This document shows positions 1 to 6,750 of a stretch of DNA of 7,479 bases, one piece after another. Each line of letters opens with the position of its first letter. Position 1 is the stretch's first letter. A program made the translations under genes and the position numbers. Origin of the DNA: Candidatus Omnitrophota bacterium. Its GTDB lineage: Bacteria > Omnitrophota > Gorgyraeia > 2-01-FULL-45-10. A model generated the notes under the pieces. That model saw nothing but the letters and a program-made list of their open reading frames with translations, did not search any database and had not been told where the DNA came from. The DNA lies in the NCBI GenBank assembly GCA_016214245.1, contig JACROW010000113.1, forward strand, positions 1-7,479, read 5' to 3'.

Positions 1-1
1 G

Positions 2-61
2 AAGAAAGAGGCGAGCTATCTGAAGATCCTCGGCTCGTATCCGGTGGGAAACAATGTGTAA
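2..61 (+). CDS. pheA: Prephenate dehydratase, C-terminal end only (partial)
   Basis: Only the last 19 codons and the TAA stop (59-61) lie in the window. They end in KILGSYPVGNNV. The L-K-(I/V)-L-G-S-Y-P signature is the usual extreme C-terminus of the ACT regulatory domain of prephenate dehydratase (PheA), which converts prephenate to phenylpyruvate for phenylalanine synthesis. The ACT domain binds phenylalanine in this family. The stop is 6 bases before the hisC ATG, and the following aromatic genes are exactly the neighbours expected for pheA. Whether a chorismate mutase domain is fused at the N-terminus cannot be seen. The call rests on a short motif plus context. Confidence 0.8.
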   Translation, partial: KKEASYLKILGSYPVGNNV

Positions 62-67
62 AGAAAG

Positions 68-1168
68 ATGAAGAATCTGGTAAGACAAAATATATTGAAC
101 GTTAAGCCATACGTTCCTGGGAAGCCAATTGAGGAAGTCCAAAGGGAGTTGGGCCTGAAAGACGTTATAAAATTGGCGTCGAATGAGAACTGTCTCGGAC
201 CTTCCCCTAAGGCCTTGGATGCTGTCAGGAAGAGTTTGAAGGATATAAACAGGTATCCGGACTCAAGCTCTTTCTATCTGAAGAAGCGATTGGCGAAATT
301 TTTGGGCGTCAGGGAGGATGAGCTCATCATCGGAAACGGCTCAGACGAGATAATAGTCCTTGCAGTAAAGACGTTCGTGAACCCGCCCGATGAGGTCGTG
401 ATAGCGAAACCGACTTTCCTGATATATGAGATCGCATCGCAGGTCCAGGATGCGAGGATAAGGAACGTTTCGCTGACGAGAGATTACAAATATGATTTGA
501 AAGAGATGAGAAAGGCCGTGAACGATGCTACGAAACTCGTCTTCATAGCGAATCCCGACAATCCGACCGGCACGTATGTCACGAAGAAGGCATTGGACGA
601 TTTTTTTAGCTCCATTCCGGATGATGTAATAGTATTTCTGGATGAGGCATATTACGAATTCGCTAAAGTTTCTTTCAAAGATTATCCGAACGGCCTCGAT
701 TATCTCAATAGAGAGAATGTGATAATCTCGAGGTCCTTTTCCAAGGCGTATGGATTGGCGGCCTTGAGGGTTGGCTACGGCATCTCAAACGCTAAATTCA
801 TAAACTATATGGAAAGGACGAGAGAGCCTTTTAACGTCAATCTGTTGGCTCAGGCAGCTGCCGCGGCAGCATTAGATGATAAGGCTTTTCTGAAGAGAAC
901 CTTGAGACATGTAGAGAAAGAGAAAAAATTTCTTTATGATGCTTTCGATAGATCGAATCTGGAATATGTAGCGAGCGCCACAAATTTTATTCTCGTCAAT
1001 GTCAAGAAGGATTGTGTAAAAGTATTCGATGCTCTGTTAGAAAAAGGCGTCATAGTGCGCGACATGAAGGCTTGGGGGCTCGATTCGTTCATCCGGGTCA
1101 CAATCGGAACGCACGAAGAGAATAGGAAATTTGTAGAAGGGTTGAAAAAGGTGATGGAGGAATTATGA
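68..1168 (+). CDS. hisC: Histidinol-phosphate / aromatic aminotransferase (HisC family)
   Basis: This is a full-length (366 aa) fold-type I PLP aminotransferase of the HisC family. Visible motifs are LASNEN near residue 37 (N-terminal substrate region), NGSDE near 90, NPDNPTG at 162-168, D192 in FLDEAYYEF (pyridine-nitrogen Asp) and the PLP Schiff-base lysine K226 in [16 protein letters not shown]. The C-terminal arginine in FIRVTIGT fits the carboxylate-binding Arg. The family catalyses histidinol-phosphate/glutamate transamination. Between pheA and aroF/tyrA the likely main job is transamination of phenylpyruvate and 4-hydroxyphenylpyruvate, as for B. subtilis HisC (AroJ), which serves both pathways. 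A dual role is possible and cannot be decided from sequence. The ATG follows the pheA stop by 6 bases with only a weak A/G-rich ribosome site. The stop overlaps the aroF start as ATGA, implying translational coupling. Confidence 0.93.
   Translation: MKNLVRQNILNVKPYVPGKPIEEVQRELGLKDVIKLASNENCLGPSPKALDAVRKSLKDINRYPDSSSFYLKKRLAKFLGVREDELIIGNGSDEIIVLAVKTFVNPPDEVVIAKPTFLIYEIASQVQDARIRNVSLTRDYKYDLKEMRKAVNDATKLVFIANPDNPTGTYVTKKALDDFFSSIPDDVIVFLDEAYYEFAKVSFKDYPNGLDYLNRENVIISRSFSKAYGLAALRVGYGISNAKFINYMERTREPFNVNLLAQAAAAAALDDKAFLKRTLRHVEKEKKFLYDAFDRSNLEYVASATNFILVNVKKDCVKVFDALLEKGVIVRDMKAWGLDSFIRVTIGTHEENRKFVEGLKKVMEEL
1156..1160 (+). promoter_or_regulatory. Ribosome binding site for aroF
   Basis: GGAGG lies 4 bases before the ATG at 1165, inside the last codons of hisC. 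The spacing is short, but it fits re-initiation by ribosomes terminating at the overlapping hisC stop (1166-1168). It supports the aroF start at 1165. Confidence 0.55.
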
Positions 1169-2004
1169 TAATAGTTTTAAGGCCGGATGCGACCAAGAAG
1201 CAGATCGACCATATAGTTGACAGGGTTAAAAAACTGGGTTTAAAACCATGGGTATCGAAGGGGACCGAAAGGACAATAATCGGCGTCATAGGTAAAGAGG
1301 ATGTCATACGGGTCCAGCCGCTTGAGGTATTCCCGGGGGTGGAGAAGGTCCTTTCGATACTGAAGCCGTATAAGCTTGCCTCGAGGGACTTCAGGAAAGA
1401 GGATAGCGTTATAGATGTAGACGGCGGTGTAAGGATAGGCGCGAAAAGGATAGTTGTGATGGCAGGACCATGCTCGGTTGAAAATGAGAAACTTTTGATA
1501 AACATAGCCAAAAAGGTGAAGAAGGCCGGCGCCACAGTTTTAAGAGGCGGGGCGTTCAAGCCGAGGACGTCGCCGTATGCGTTCCAGGGGCTTGGCCTGA
1601 AAGGGTTAAAATTTTTGGCTGAGGCGAAGAAGGAAACAGGCCTTGCTGTCATAACAGAGCTCATGGATATACGCGATCTGGGGCTTCTTCTGAAATATGC
1701 CGACATAATACAGATAGGCGCAAGGAACATGCAGAATTTTAATTTACTTAAAGAGGTGGGAAAGACCAAAAAGCCGGTGATGCTGAAACGCGGAATGGCG
1801 AATACGATAAAGGAACTGTTGATGTCGGCAGAGTACATACTTTCGGAAGGTAATTTCAATGTCATGCTTTGTGAGAGGGGGACACGGTCGTTTGAGGACG
1901 CGACCCGCTTCACCTTGGATCTGAGTGCTGTTCCGCTACAGGAAAATGGGGCCTTGTCGGGCCCTGCGCCAAGGCAGCGGTTGCAGCAGGAGCGGATGGC
2001 CTGA
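1165..2004 (+). CDS. aroF: DAHP synthase (type I-beta, ferredoxin-like N-domain), broken by an internal frameshifting deletion
   Basis: 3-Deoxy-7-phosphoheptulonate synthase joins PEP and erythrose-4-phosphate, the first step of the shikimate pathway. Residues 1-70 form the ferredoxin-like regulatory domain typical of the Thermotoga type enzyme (start [10 protein letters not shown]). The barrel starts near 95, with metal ligand C103 in AGPCSVE, then [16 protein letters not shown] from 127, QIGARN from 183, KPVMLKRGM from 203 and CERG from 236. The normal sequence stops after LDLSAVPL (P257, L258). The next 21 residues, to the TGA at 2002-2004, are out of frame and unlike the family. The genuine C-terminus continues in another frame (see 1935-2132). 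The DPSHxxG His is missing, and the Glu and Asp ligands fall in the wrong frame, so the 279-residue product should be inactive. It could be a true mutation, a strain variant or a sequence error. No other DAHP synthase is visible in the window. Confidence 0.9.
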   Translation: MIIVLRPDATKKQIDHIVDRVKKLGLKPWVSKGTERTIIGVIGKEDVIRVQPLEVFPGVEKVLSILKPYKLASRDFRKEDSVIDVDGGVRIGAKRIVVMAGPCSVENEKLLINIAKKVKKAGATVLRGGAFKPRTSPYAFQGLGLKGLKFLAEAKKETGLAVITELMDIRDLGLLLKYADIIQIGARNMQNFNLLKEVGKTKKPVMLKRGMANTIKELLMSAEYILSEGNFNVMLCERGTRSFEDATRFTLDLSAVPLQENGALSGPAPRQRLQQERMA

Positions 2005-2132
2005 TAATAGAGGTCCATCCGAATCCCGAAGAGGCATTGTCAGACGGAGAACAGTCGCTCTATCCTGAGAATTTTGAGAAGCTGGTGGTGGAGTTGAAGA
2101 AAATAGCGACGGCAGTGGGGAGAGAGATTTGA
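1935..2132 (+). pseudogene. aroF: Out-of-frame C-terminal remainder of aroF
   Basis: Reading from 1935 in the frame one base earlier than the 5' part gives [19 protein letters not shown], then [19 protein letters not shown], then [13 protein letters not shown], and ends GREI with TGA at 2130-2132. This is the normal end of type I-beta DAHP synthase. It holds the Glu of IIEVH and the Asp of LSDG(E)QSL, both active-site metal ligands in the family. Joined to the 5' part with 15 missing residues, the total is 338 aa; the ligands would fall at C103, H273, E299 and D310, each one more than the T. maritima numbering I recall (102, 272, 298, 309). The reading frame has no stop and keeps conserved residues, so the lesion looks recent or artefactual. 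Its stop overlaps the tyrA TTG start by 3 bases. Confidence 0.88.
2117..2122 (+). promoter_or_regulatory. Ribosome binding site for tyrA
   Basis: GGGGAG lies 6 bases before the TTG at 2129. It supports use of the rare TTG start. The next in-frame candidate, GTG at 2162, falls inside the Rossmann glycine motif and would destroy it. Confidence 0.55.
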
Positions 2133-2989
2133 GACAATTTAACAAGATAGCGATTATCGGCGTGGGCTTGATCGGTGGCTCGATAGGCCTTGCGATAAAG
2201 AGGAATCGCGTTGCAGGCAAAGTTATGGGCATCTTTAGGAGACGATCGACCTTAAGAAGGGCTTTAAGATTTAAAGCTATAGACAAAGGCACTATGGATT
2301 TGAAGGAAGGTGTGAAAGGCGCCGATTTGATAATTATTGCGACTCCTGTATCTTCAATTCCAGCGCTCTTTAGGGAATTGATTAAGCATGCAAAACGAGG
2401 CGCCATTGTAACTGATGTTGGAAGCACCAAATCATGGATAGTGGATAGGATCGAAAAGACGCCGGGCCTTTCGTCTATATTTTTCGTCGGCTCCCATCCA
2501 ATGGCGGGGTCCGAGCATAGCGGCGTAGAATTTGCTAAAGAAGACCTATTTAAAGGCTCGCCGTGTATAGTTACAAGAACCAAGAAGACAAATAAGCGGG
2601 CTTTAAGCAAGGTAATAAATTTCTGGAAAGCGCTTGGCACTAAGGTTGAGGTGATGAGTCCTGCAAGGCACGATAGGAGCGTATCCATTATAAGCCACCT
2701 GCCGCATATCGTTGCCTTCAGCCTGGCCGGAGCAGTTCCTAAAAAAGAATTGCTATATGCGGCGGAAGGCTTTAAGGATACGACAAGGGTTGCATCAAGC
2801 GATCCTTTACTTTGGTCTGATATCTTTTTGACGAATAGAGAAGAGCTCTTAAGATCCGCCCGAATATTTGAAAGATATTTCAAAAAACTTACAAGCGCCT
2901 TGTCAAAAGACAGCCGCTTAAGGCTTGTCAGATTGCTTAAGGGAGCTAAGGCAAAGCGCGATAGCTTGACGGGACAGGTTTCAGCATGA
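2129..2989 (+). CDS. tyrA: Prephenate dehydrogenase (TTG start)
   Basis: This 286-aa protein oxidatively decarboxylates prephenate to 4-hydroxyphenylpyruvate for tyrosine synthesis. The N-terminal Rossmann fold has GVGLIGGS at residues 11-18. After strand beta-2 the usual acidic residue is replaced by F36-R37-R38-R39, which might mean a preference for NADP (inference). [12 protein letters not shown] at 121-132 holds the family's catalytic His (H123), and SHLPH at 189-193 is the second conserved substrate-site motif. The helical C-domain carries [19 protein letters not shown]. No chorismate mutase or ACT domain is fused. The TTG start overlaps the original aroF stop (bases TTGA), so translation was probably coupled to aroF. 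The last residues (TGQVSA) are encoded by the left arm of a palindrome at 2970-3018; a more ordinary family end would be around AKAKRDSL. Confidence 0.93.
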   Translation: MRQFNKIAIIGVGLIGGSIGLAIKRNRVAGKVMGIFRRRSTLRRALRFKAIDKGTMDLKEGVKGADLIIIATPVSSIPALFRELIKHAKRGAIVTDVGSTKSWIVDRIEKTPGLSSIFFVGSHPMAGSEHSGVEFAKEDLFKGSPCIVTRTKKTNKRALSKVINFWKALGTKVEVMSPARHDRSVSIISHLPHIVAFSLAGAVPKKELLYAAEGFKDTTRVASSDPLLWSDIFLTNREELLRSARIFERYFKKLTSALSKDSRLRLVRLLKGAKAKRDSLTGQVSA

Positions 2990-3018
2990 AGAGTCACCAT
3001 GCATAGAAACCTGTCCCG
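2970..3018 (+). repeat. 49-base imperfect palindrome spanning the tyrA stop and cmk start (REP/MITE-like)
   Basis: Outer arms CGGGACAGGTTTC (2970-2982) and GAAACCTGTCCCG (3006-3018) are a perfect 13-bp inverted repeat. Inner arms GCATG (2984-2988) and CATGC (2998-3002) add 5 bp, with a small A/ATA internal loop and a 9-base terminal loop (2989-2997). The structure encloses the tyrA stop codon (2987-2989) and the ATG at 2999. No T-tract follows on either strand, so it is not a standard intrinsic terminator. Its shape and sequence recall dispersed REP-type palindromes mobilised by IS200-like/RAYT transposases, but no second copy or clear target duplication is seen in the window, so mobility is inferred. 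As RNA it could hide the cmk start or mark a processing site. Confidence 0.75.
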
Positions 3019-3694
3019 AAAGTCCAGCTCTTTGGTAATAGCCGTAGACGGGCCTGCCGGAAGCGGGAAGAGCACCGTCTCGAAAAGAATAGCGAAGGCG
3101 CTCGGCCTCCTATACATAGATACAGGCGCCATGTACAGGGCGCTTACGCTTAAAGCGATAAGGCAGAATTTAGACCTGGAAGACGAGAGGGCGCTCGTAT
3201 CTTTGGCGGGTTCAACGAAGATAGACCTCGAGGAAGCTAATGGTGTACTAAAGGTACATCTTGACGGAGAGGATGTGGCAGGCTTTATAAGGACGCCGGA
3301 ACTCACCAAGAAGGTTAAATATATAGCCCGCGTCCCCGGCGTAAGGCAGGAGATGGTGAAACTGCAGCGCGCGATAGGCGAGAGGACCGGCGCTGTTTTA
3401 GAGGGAAGAGACATCGGCACGGTGGTATTTCCCGACGCTAGTTTTAAGTTTTACCTTGATGCAGATGTGGAAGAGAGGGCGCGCCGTAGATACAAGGAAC
3501 TGACGGAACTCGGTCAAAAGGTCAGCCGTGAGGATATAAAAAAAGACGTTGTCCTAAGAGATGAGTCTGACATGAAGAGGAGCGTTGGGGCGCTGAAGAA
3601 GGCAGATGGCGCTATTATCATCGACACAACGAACCTGTCCGTAGATGAGGCAGTCAAGAAGATCCTAAGGTTTATAAAATGTGGTACTTTATAG
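2999..3694 (+). CDS. cmk: Cytidylate (CMP) kinase
   Basis: This P-loop kinase phosphorylates CMP and dCMP with ATP. The Walker A motif is GPAGSGKST at residues 18-26 from the ATG at 2999, followed by DTGAMYRALT (41-50), the GRDIGTVVFPDA nucleotide-binding stretch, a DADVEERARRR lid region and RDESDMKR. Near the end, DTTNLSVDEAV is the usual C-terminal strand-helix. The start is uncertain: residues 1-7 (MHRNLSR) come from the right arm of the palindrome, and typical family members begin only 3-5 residues before the I-A-V-D-G-P-A strand. A TTG at 3032 would give that usual start but has no clear ribosome site; the ATG has only a weak GAAGAG ahead of it. The 3' end overlaps plsC by 16 bases. Confidence 0.93.
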   Translation: MHRNLSRKSSSLVIAVDGPAGSGKSTVSKRIAKALGLLYIDTGAMYRALTLKAIRQNLDLEDERALVSLAGSTKIDLEEANGVLKVHLDGEDVAGFIRTPELTKKVKYIARVPGVRQEMVKLQRAIGERTGAVLEGRDIGTVVFPDASFKFYLDADVEERARRRYKELTELGQKVSREDIKKDVVLRDESDMKRSVGALKKADGAIIIDTTNLSVDEAVKKILRFIKCGTL

Positions 3695-4281
3695 GCTGGG
3701 TATTCTTCCTTATCTTTTTCAAGGCTTATCTTAATCTAAAGGTTATAGGGCGGGAGAATATCCCGAAGAAGGGCGCATTTATATTCGCCTCTAATCACTC
3801 TAGTTACCTGGACCCGATCATCTTAGGGGTCTCCGTTTACAGGAGTTTGAATTATATGGCACAGGAGGATCTGTTCACGAGGCCGTTTCTTGGCTGGGCG
3901 TTACGGAAGGTTCACAGTTTTCCTGTCAGGAGAGAAGAGAATGATTTTAGGGCCGTAAGGCAGGCCCTTAATAAACTTAGCGAAGGGAAGCCCCTCGTCA
4001 TATTTCCCGAGGGTATGCGCTCGAAAGACGGGAGCTTAAAGAGGGCCAAACCAGGCATCGGGTTCATAGCCGCGAAGGCAAAGGTTCCGGTTGTGCCTGC
4101 ATATATAAAAGGCGCTTTCGACGCGTTGCCGAAAGGCGTGAGCACATTGAGGCGCCGTCCCGTTACGATTCATATAGGAAAACCGATAAGTGTAGATAAT
4201 GCGCATAGCGGCACCAAAGATAAAGACGCATATCAAAAGATTAGCGATGCCATAATGCATAGGATAACGGAACTGTCATAA
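3679..4281 (+). CDS. plsC: 1-acyl-sn-glycerol-3-phosphate acyltransferase (PlsC family)
   Basis: This 200-aa LPLAT-family acyltransferase most likely adds the second acyl chain to lysophosphatidic acid, forming phosphatidic acid at the inner membrane. A hydrophobic N-terminal segment (residues 2-20) should anchor it. The catalytic HX4D motif is NHSSYLD (H40, D45). FPEG at 109-112 is the glycerol-phosphate-binding motif, and VPVVPAYI at 136-143 is the fourth conserved block. Length is normal for the short bacterial form. It starts inside the end of cmk (16-base overlap), with a weak ribosome site (CTAAGG, about 8 bases before the ATG). The cmk-plsC-ispH-rpsA order is known from several phyla, including Clostridia. 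The exact acyl acceptor cannot be read from sequence. Confidence 0.9.
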   Translation: MWYFIGWVFFLIFFKAYLNLKVIGRENIPKKGAFIFASNHSSYLDPIILGVSVYRSLNYMAQEDLFTRPFLGWALRKVHSFPVRREENDFRAVRQALNKLSEGKPLVIFPEGMRSKDGSLKRAKPGIGFIAAKAKVPVVPAYIKGAFDALPKGVSTLRRRPVTIHIGKPISVDNAHSGTKDKDAYQKISDAIMHRITELS

Positions 4282-4287
4282 GTAATC

Positions 4288-5148
4288 ATGACGACAAAGT
4301 TAGCCAAAAGAATAGGATTCTGCTTCGGTGTGAGGCGCGCCGTCAGTTTGGCCGAGGCGGCGTTGAAGAGAGATGGCGAAGCGCATTCATTGGGCTCGAT
4401 CATACATAATCCTCAGGTTGTTGCGCGCCTCTCTAAAAAGGGATTGAAGGTTGCCGATAATGTGGCCGCCATAAAGAGCGGCACCGTCGTGGTGTCATCA
4501 CACGGCATAAGCCCCAAGATATCACGGTCGATTAAAAAAAGAGGCCTGAAGCTTATCGACACGACCTGCCCGTTCGTCTTGAACGCGCAGAGGATAGTCA
4601 GGTCCTTAAGCGGCGATGGCTATAAAGTCATAATATTGGGTGAGGCTAGACATCCGGAGGTGAAGGCACTGGTTGACTTCGCGTCTTTAGATACGATTGT
4701 TGTAAGGGATAAAAGTGAGGCAAGTAAACTGAAGATAAGTAATAACGATTATATCGGCATAATTTCACAAACGACTCAATCTACAGATAATTTTTTGGAT
4801 GTTGTCGAGACGATACGAAAAAAAAGGCCGAGGGAATTGAAGATAATAAATACCATATGCAAGGATGTTGAGGAGAGGCAAAGGGCAGCCCGCATATTGG
4901 CAAAGAAGGTCGATGCGATGCTCATAGTCGGCGGGAAGAACAGCGCGAATACGAAAAGGCTTTTCGAGATCTGCAGAAAGCTTCAGAAGAATTCGCATCT
5001 TGTAGAGACTGAAAAAGAGATAGCTCGAGGCTGGTTTAAGCCCAATAGCATCATAGGCGTAACAAGCGGTGCATCCACGCCTGATTGGCTGGTTAAAAAA
5101 GTAATTAATGCGATTCGGGAAAAAGGAGGTTGTATAATTAATGGATGA
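4288..5148 (+). CDS. ispH: 4-hydroxy-3-methylbut-2-enyl diphosphate reductase
   Basis: IspH (LytB) is the last enzyme of the MEP pathway, reducing HMBPP to IPP and DMAPP with an iron-sulfur cluster. All three cluster cysteines are present: C12 in GFCFGV, C94 in DTTCPFV and C191 in NTICKDVEERQ. The substrate-pocket residues H40 (IHNP), H72 (SSHG), H122 and E124 (ARHPEV) are in place, as are TTQST (162-166) and the C-terminal GVTSGASTPDW. Length (286 aa) is normal. It starts 6 bases after plsC with no strong ribosome site. Its last 8 bases overlap rpsA in another frame. Presence of IspH implies an oxygen-sensitive cluster and use of the MEP route. Confidence 0.96.
   Translation: MTTKLAKRIGFCFGVRRAVSLAEAALKRDGEAHSLGSIIHNPQVVARLSKKGLKVADNVAAIKSGTVVVSSHGISPKISRSIKKRGLKLIDTTCPFVLNAQRIVRSLSGDGYKVIILGEARHPEVKALVDFASLDTIVVRDKSEASKLKISNNDYIGIISQTTQSTDNFLDVVETIRKKRPRELKIINTICKDVEERQRAARILAKKVDAMLIVGGKNSANTKRLFEICRKLQKNSHLVETEKEIARGWFKPNSIIGVTSGASTPDWLVKKVINAIREKGGCIING
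5123..5130 (+). promoter_or_regulatory. Strong Shine-Dalgarno site for rpsA
   Basis: AAGGAGGT, a near-perfect complement of the 16S rRNA 3' end, lies inside the end of ispH, 10 bases before the rpsA ATG at 5141. It is the strongest ribosome site in the window. It fits high translation of ribosomal protein S1 relative to its operon neighbours and fixes the rpsA start. Confidence 0.8.
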
Positions 5149-6748
5149 AGAAAGGAACAGTTTGAAAGATTTGCAAGGTTGCGAGGCGAAGGAGGTGGAG
5201 AAGGACGATATTTCAAAACTATATCTTGATAGTATCGCCAATATCAAAGAAGGGACTATAGTAAAGGGCAAGGTGGTTGCTATCACTCCGAAGGACGTCG
5301 TCGTTGATATAGGCTATAAATCAGAAGGGGCCATTTCAATCTCGGAGTTTCAGGATCCAGATACAATTAAGGTAGGAGATGAGATAGAGGTCTATCTGGA
5401 ATCCAAGGAAGATGATTCCGGCATGGTGGTCTTATCCAAACAGAAGGCGGAGCGCGCGGTGGGCTGGGAGATGGTCATCTCCAGGTATGGCGAAGGAGAT
5501 CTGGTTGACGGCAAGATAACGAAAAAAGTGAAGGGCGGGTTCATGGTTGATATCGGCGTTGAGGCCTTTCTGCCGGCAAGCCTTGCGGCGAGCAGGGCTT
5601 TCGGAAATCTGAATCAATTGATAGGCCAGACATTCCAGTTTAAGATAGTCAAGATAAATAAGCCCAGAAAAAATATAGTCGTATCGCGCCGGGATGCCCT
5701 CCAGCAGCAGAAGGAAGAGGACAAGAAGAAGGTATTCGATGCCCTTCAAAAAGGCGCCATCGTAAGCGGCATAGTCAGGAACATTACGGATTTCGGCGCC
5801 TTTATCGAGTTGGGTGCCGGCATAATAGGGCTTTTACATATTACGGATATGAGCTGGGGCAGGGTTTCGCATCCGAGTGAGGTGCTGGCTATCGGCGATA
5901 ACGTGGATGTCATGGTCCTTGATTTCGATAAGGATAATATGAGAATATCGCTCGGGTTGAAACAGAAGACACAGAATCCATGGGAGACCGTTGACACGAA
6001 GTACGCTATCGGCAGCAAGATCAAGGGGACCGTGGTTAATCTCGCGCCGTACGGCGCTTTCGTAGAGCTGGAAAAAGGCGTGGAGGGCCTGCTTCACATC
6101 TCAGAGGTCTCATGGACAAAGAAATACGCCAACCCTAACGAACTCTTGGCCATCGGCGATAGGATAGAAGCGGTCGTTTTGGATGTCGACAAACAAGCCA
6201 GGAAGATATCGCTTGGATTGAAACAGCTCGAGGCGAACCCATGGCTGGATGCCGAAACTAAATATCCGGTTGGAACGAAGGTAAGGGGAAAGATAAGAAA
6301 TCTGACAGATTACGGCGCTTTTGTCGAATTGGAGGACGGGATCGACGGCCTGATTCACGTCTCAGACATCTCCTGGACGAAGCGGGTGGGCCATCCGAAA
6401 GATGTGATGAAGAAAGGCGAAAAGATTGAGGCGGTCGTATTGGCTGTCGACGCAAATAATAGAAGGATATCCCTCGGCATAAAACAGCTTACGCCGGACC
6501 CCTGGGATGAGATAGCATTAAGATATGTTCAGGATACTGTTCTGCCGGGCAAGATCACTAAAGTAGCGAATTTCGGACTCTTCGTCGAGATAGAAAAGGA
6601 TCTCGAGGGCCTGGTCCATATCTCAGAGATACCACTTGCCGAAGGCGAGAAGCTGGAGGAGAAGTTCAAGGTCAGCGATGAGGTTAAGGCCAAGATATTG
6701 AAGGTAGATTCGATTCAGCATAAGATAGGCTTGAGTTTGAAGGTTTAA
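5141..6748 (+). CDS. rpsA: 30S ribosomal protein S1 (six S1 domains)
   Basis: This 535-aa RNA-binding protein helps the 30S subunit bind and unfold mRNA leaders; the E. coli protein has 557 aa. Six S1 (OB-fold) repeats are visible at about residues 36-103, 120-189, 204-275, 290-362, 377-449 and 465-534. Domains 1 and 2 are divergent, as expected for the ribosome-docking domains (domain 2 has the FLPAS motif). Domains 3-5 carry the classic GAF(I/V)EL...G(L)LH(I/V)(T/S) and SLGLKQ signatures and are each followed by an N/D-P-W linker at 279-281, 366-368 and 453-455, an exact 87-residue spacing. The acidic/basic N-terminal tail (1-33) has no recognised fold. The gene overlaps ispH by 8 bases and has its own strong ribosome site. 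A fusion with ispH, known in Clostridia, is not present here because the frames differ. Confidence 0.96.
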   Translation: MDEERNSLKDLQGCEAKEVEKDDISKLYLDSIANIKEGTIVKGKVVAITPKDVVVDIGYKSEGAISISEFQDPDTIKVGDEIEVYLESKEDDSGMVVLSKQKAERAVGWEMVISRYGEGDLVDGKITKKVKGGFMVDIGVEAFLPASLAASRAFGNLNQLIGQTFQFKIVKINKPRKNIVVSRRDALQQQKEEDKKKVFDALQKGAIVSGIVRNITDFGAFIELGAGIIGLLHITDMSWGRVSHPSEVLAIGDNVDVMVLDFDKDNMRISLGLKQKTQNPWETVDTKYAIGSKIKGTVVNLAPYGAFVELEKGVEGLLHISEVSWTKKYANPNELLAIGDRIEAVVLDVDKQARKISLGLKQLEANPWLDAETKYPVGTKVRGKIRNLTDYGAFVELEDGIDGLIHVSDISWTKRVGHPKDVMKKGEKIEAVVLAVDANNRRISLGIKQLTPDPWDEIALRYVQDTVLPGKITKVANFGLFVEIEKDLEGLVHISEIPLAEGEKLEEKFKVSDEVKAKILKVDSIQHKIGLSLKV

Positions 6749-6750
6749 GT

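Noticed and set aside
2970..3018. The palindrome as a Rho-independent terminator.
   Set aside because: No run of T follows on either strand, and it overlaps coding sequence of two genes in a continuous operon.
1935..3018. The inferred 49-base aroF loss and the 49-base palindrome as one event (excision and reinsertion).
   Set aside because: The lengths agree by coincidence. The missing aroF piece should encode the HLPVIVDPSH region, which the palindrome does not.
1936..3420. A 494-codon open frame on the minus strand (and a 306-codon one at 1098-2018) opposite aroF, tyrA and cmk.
   Set aside because: The translations are low-complexity, Ser/Leu/Pro-rich and carry no recognisable motif. They mirror the codon bias of well-supported plus-strand genes.
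3631..3640. GAACCTGTCC within cmk as a second copy of the palindrome arm.
   Set aside because: Only nine consecutive bases match the right arm, there is no partner arm nearby, and it encodes the conserved Cmk motif TTNLSVDE. Chance is the simpler explanation.
4818..4825. An A8 tract in ispH (and A7 at 4534-4540) as programmed slippage or frameshift sites.
   Set aside because: The ispH frame is intact and all conserved motifs on both sides are in the same frame.
5133..5138. A perfect TATAAT just before the rpsA start.
   Set aside because: It lies between the Shine-Dalgarno site and the ATG, so a transcript from it would lack the ribosome site, and there is no TTGACA-like box 17 bases upstream (GCGATT).
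5741..6520. The near-261-base periodicity in rpsA as a recent tandem DNA duplication.
   Set aside because: The period is the normal S1 domain 3-5 repeat with N/D-P-W linkers. The DNA copies differ at many positions, so they are old family repeats.
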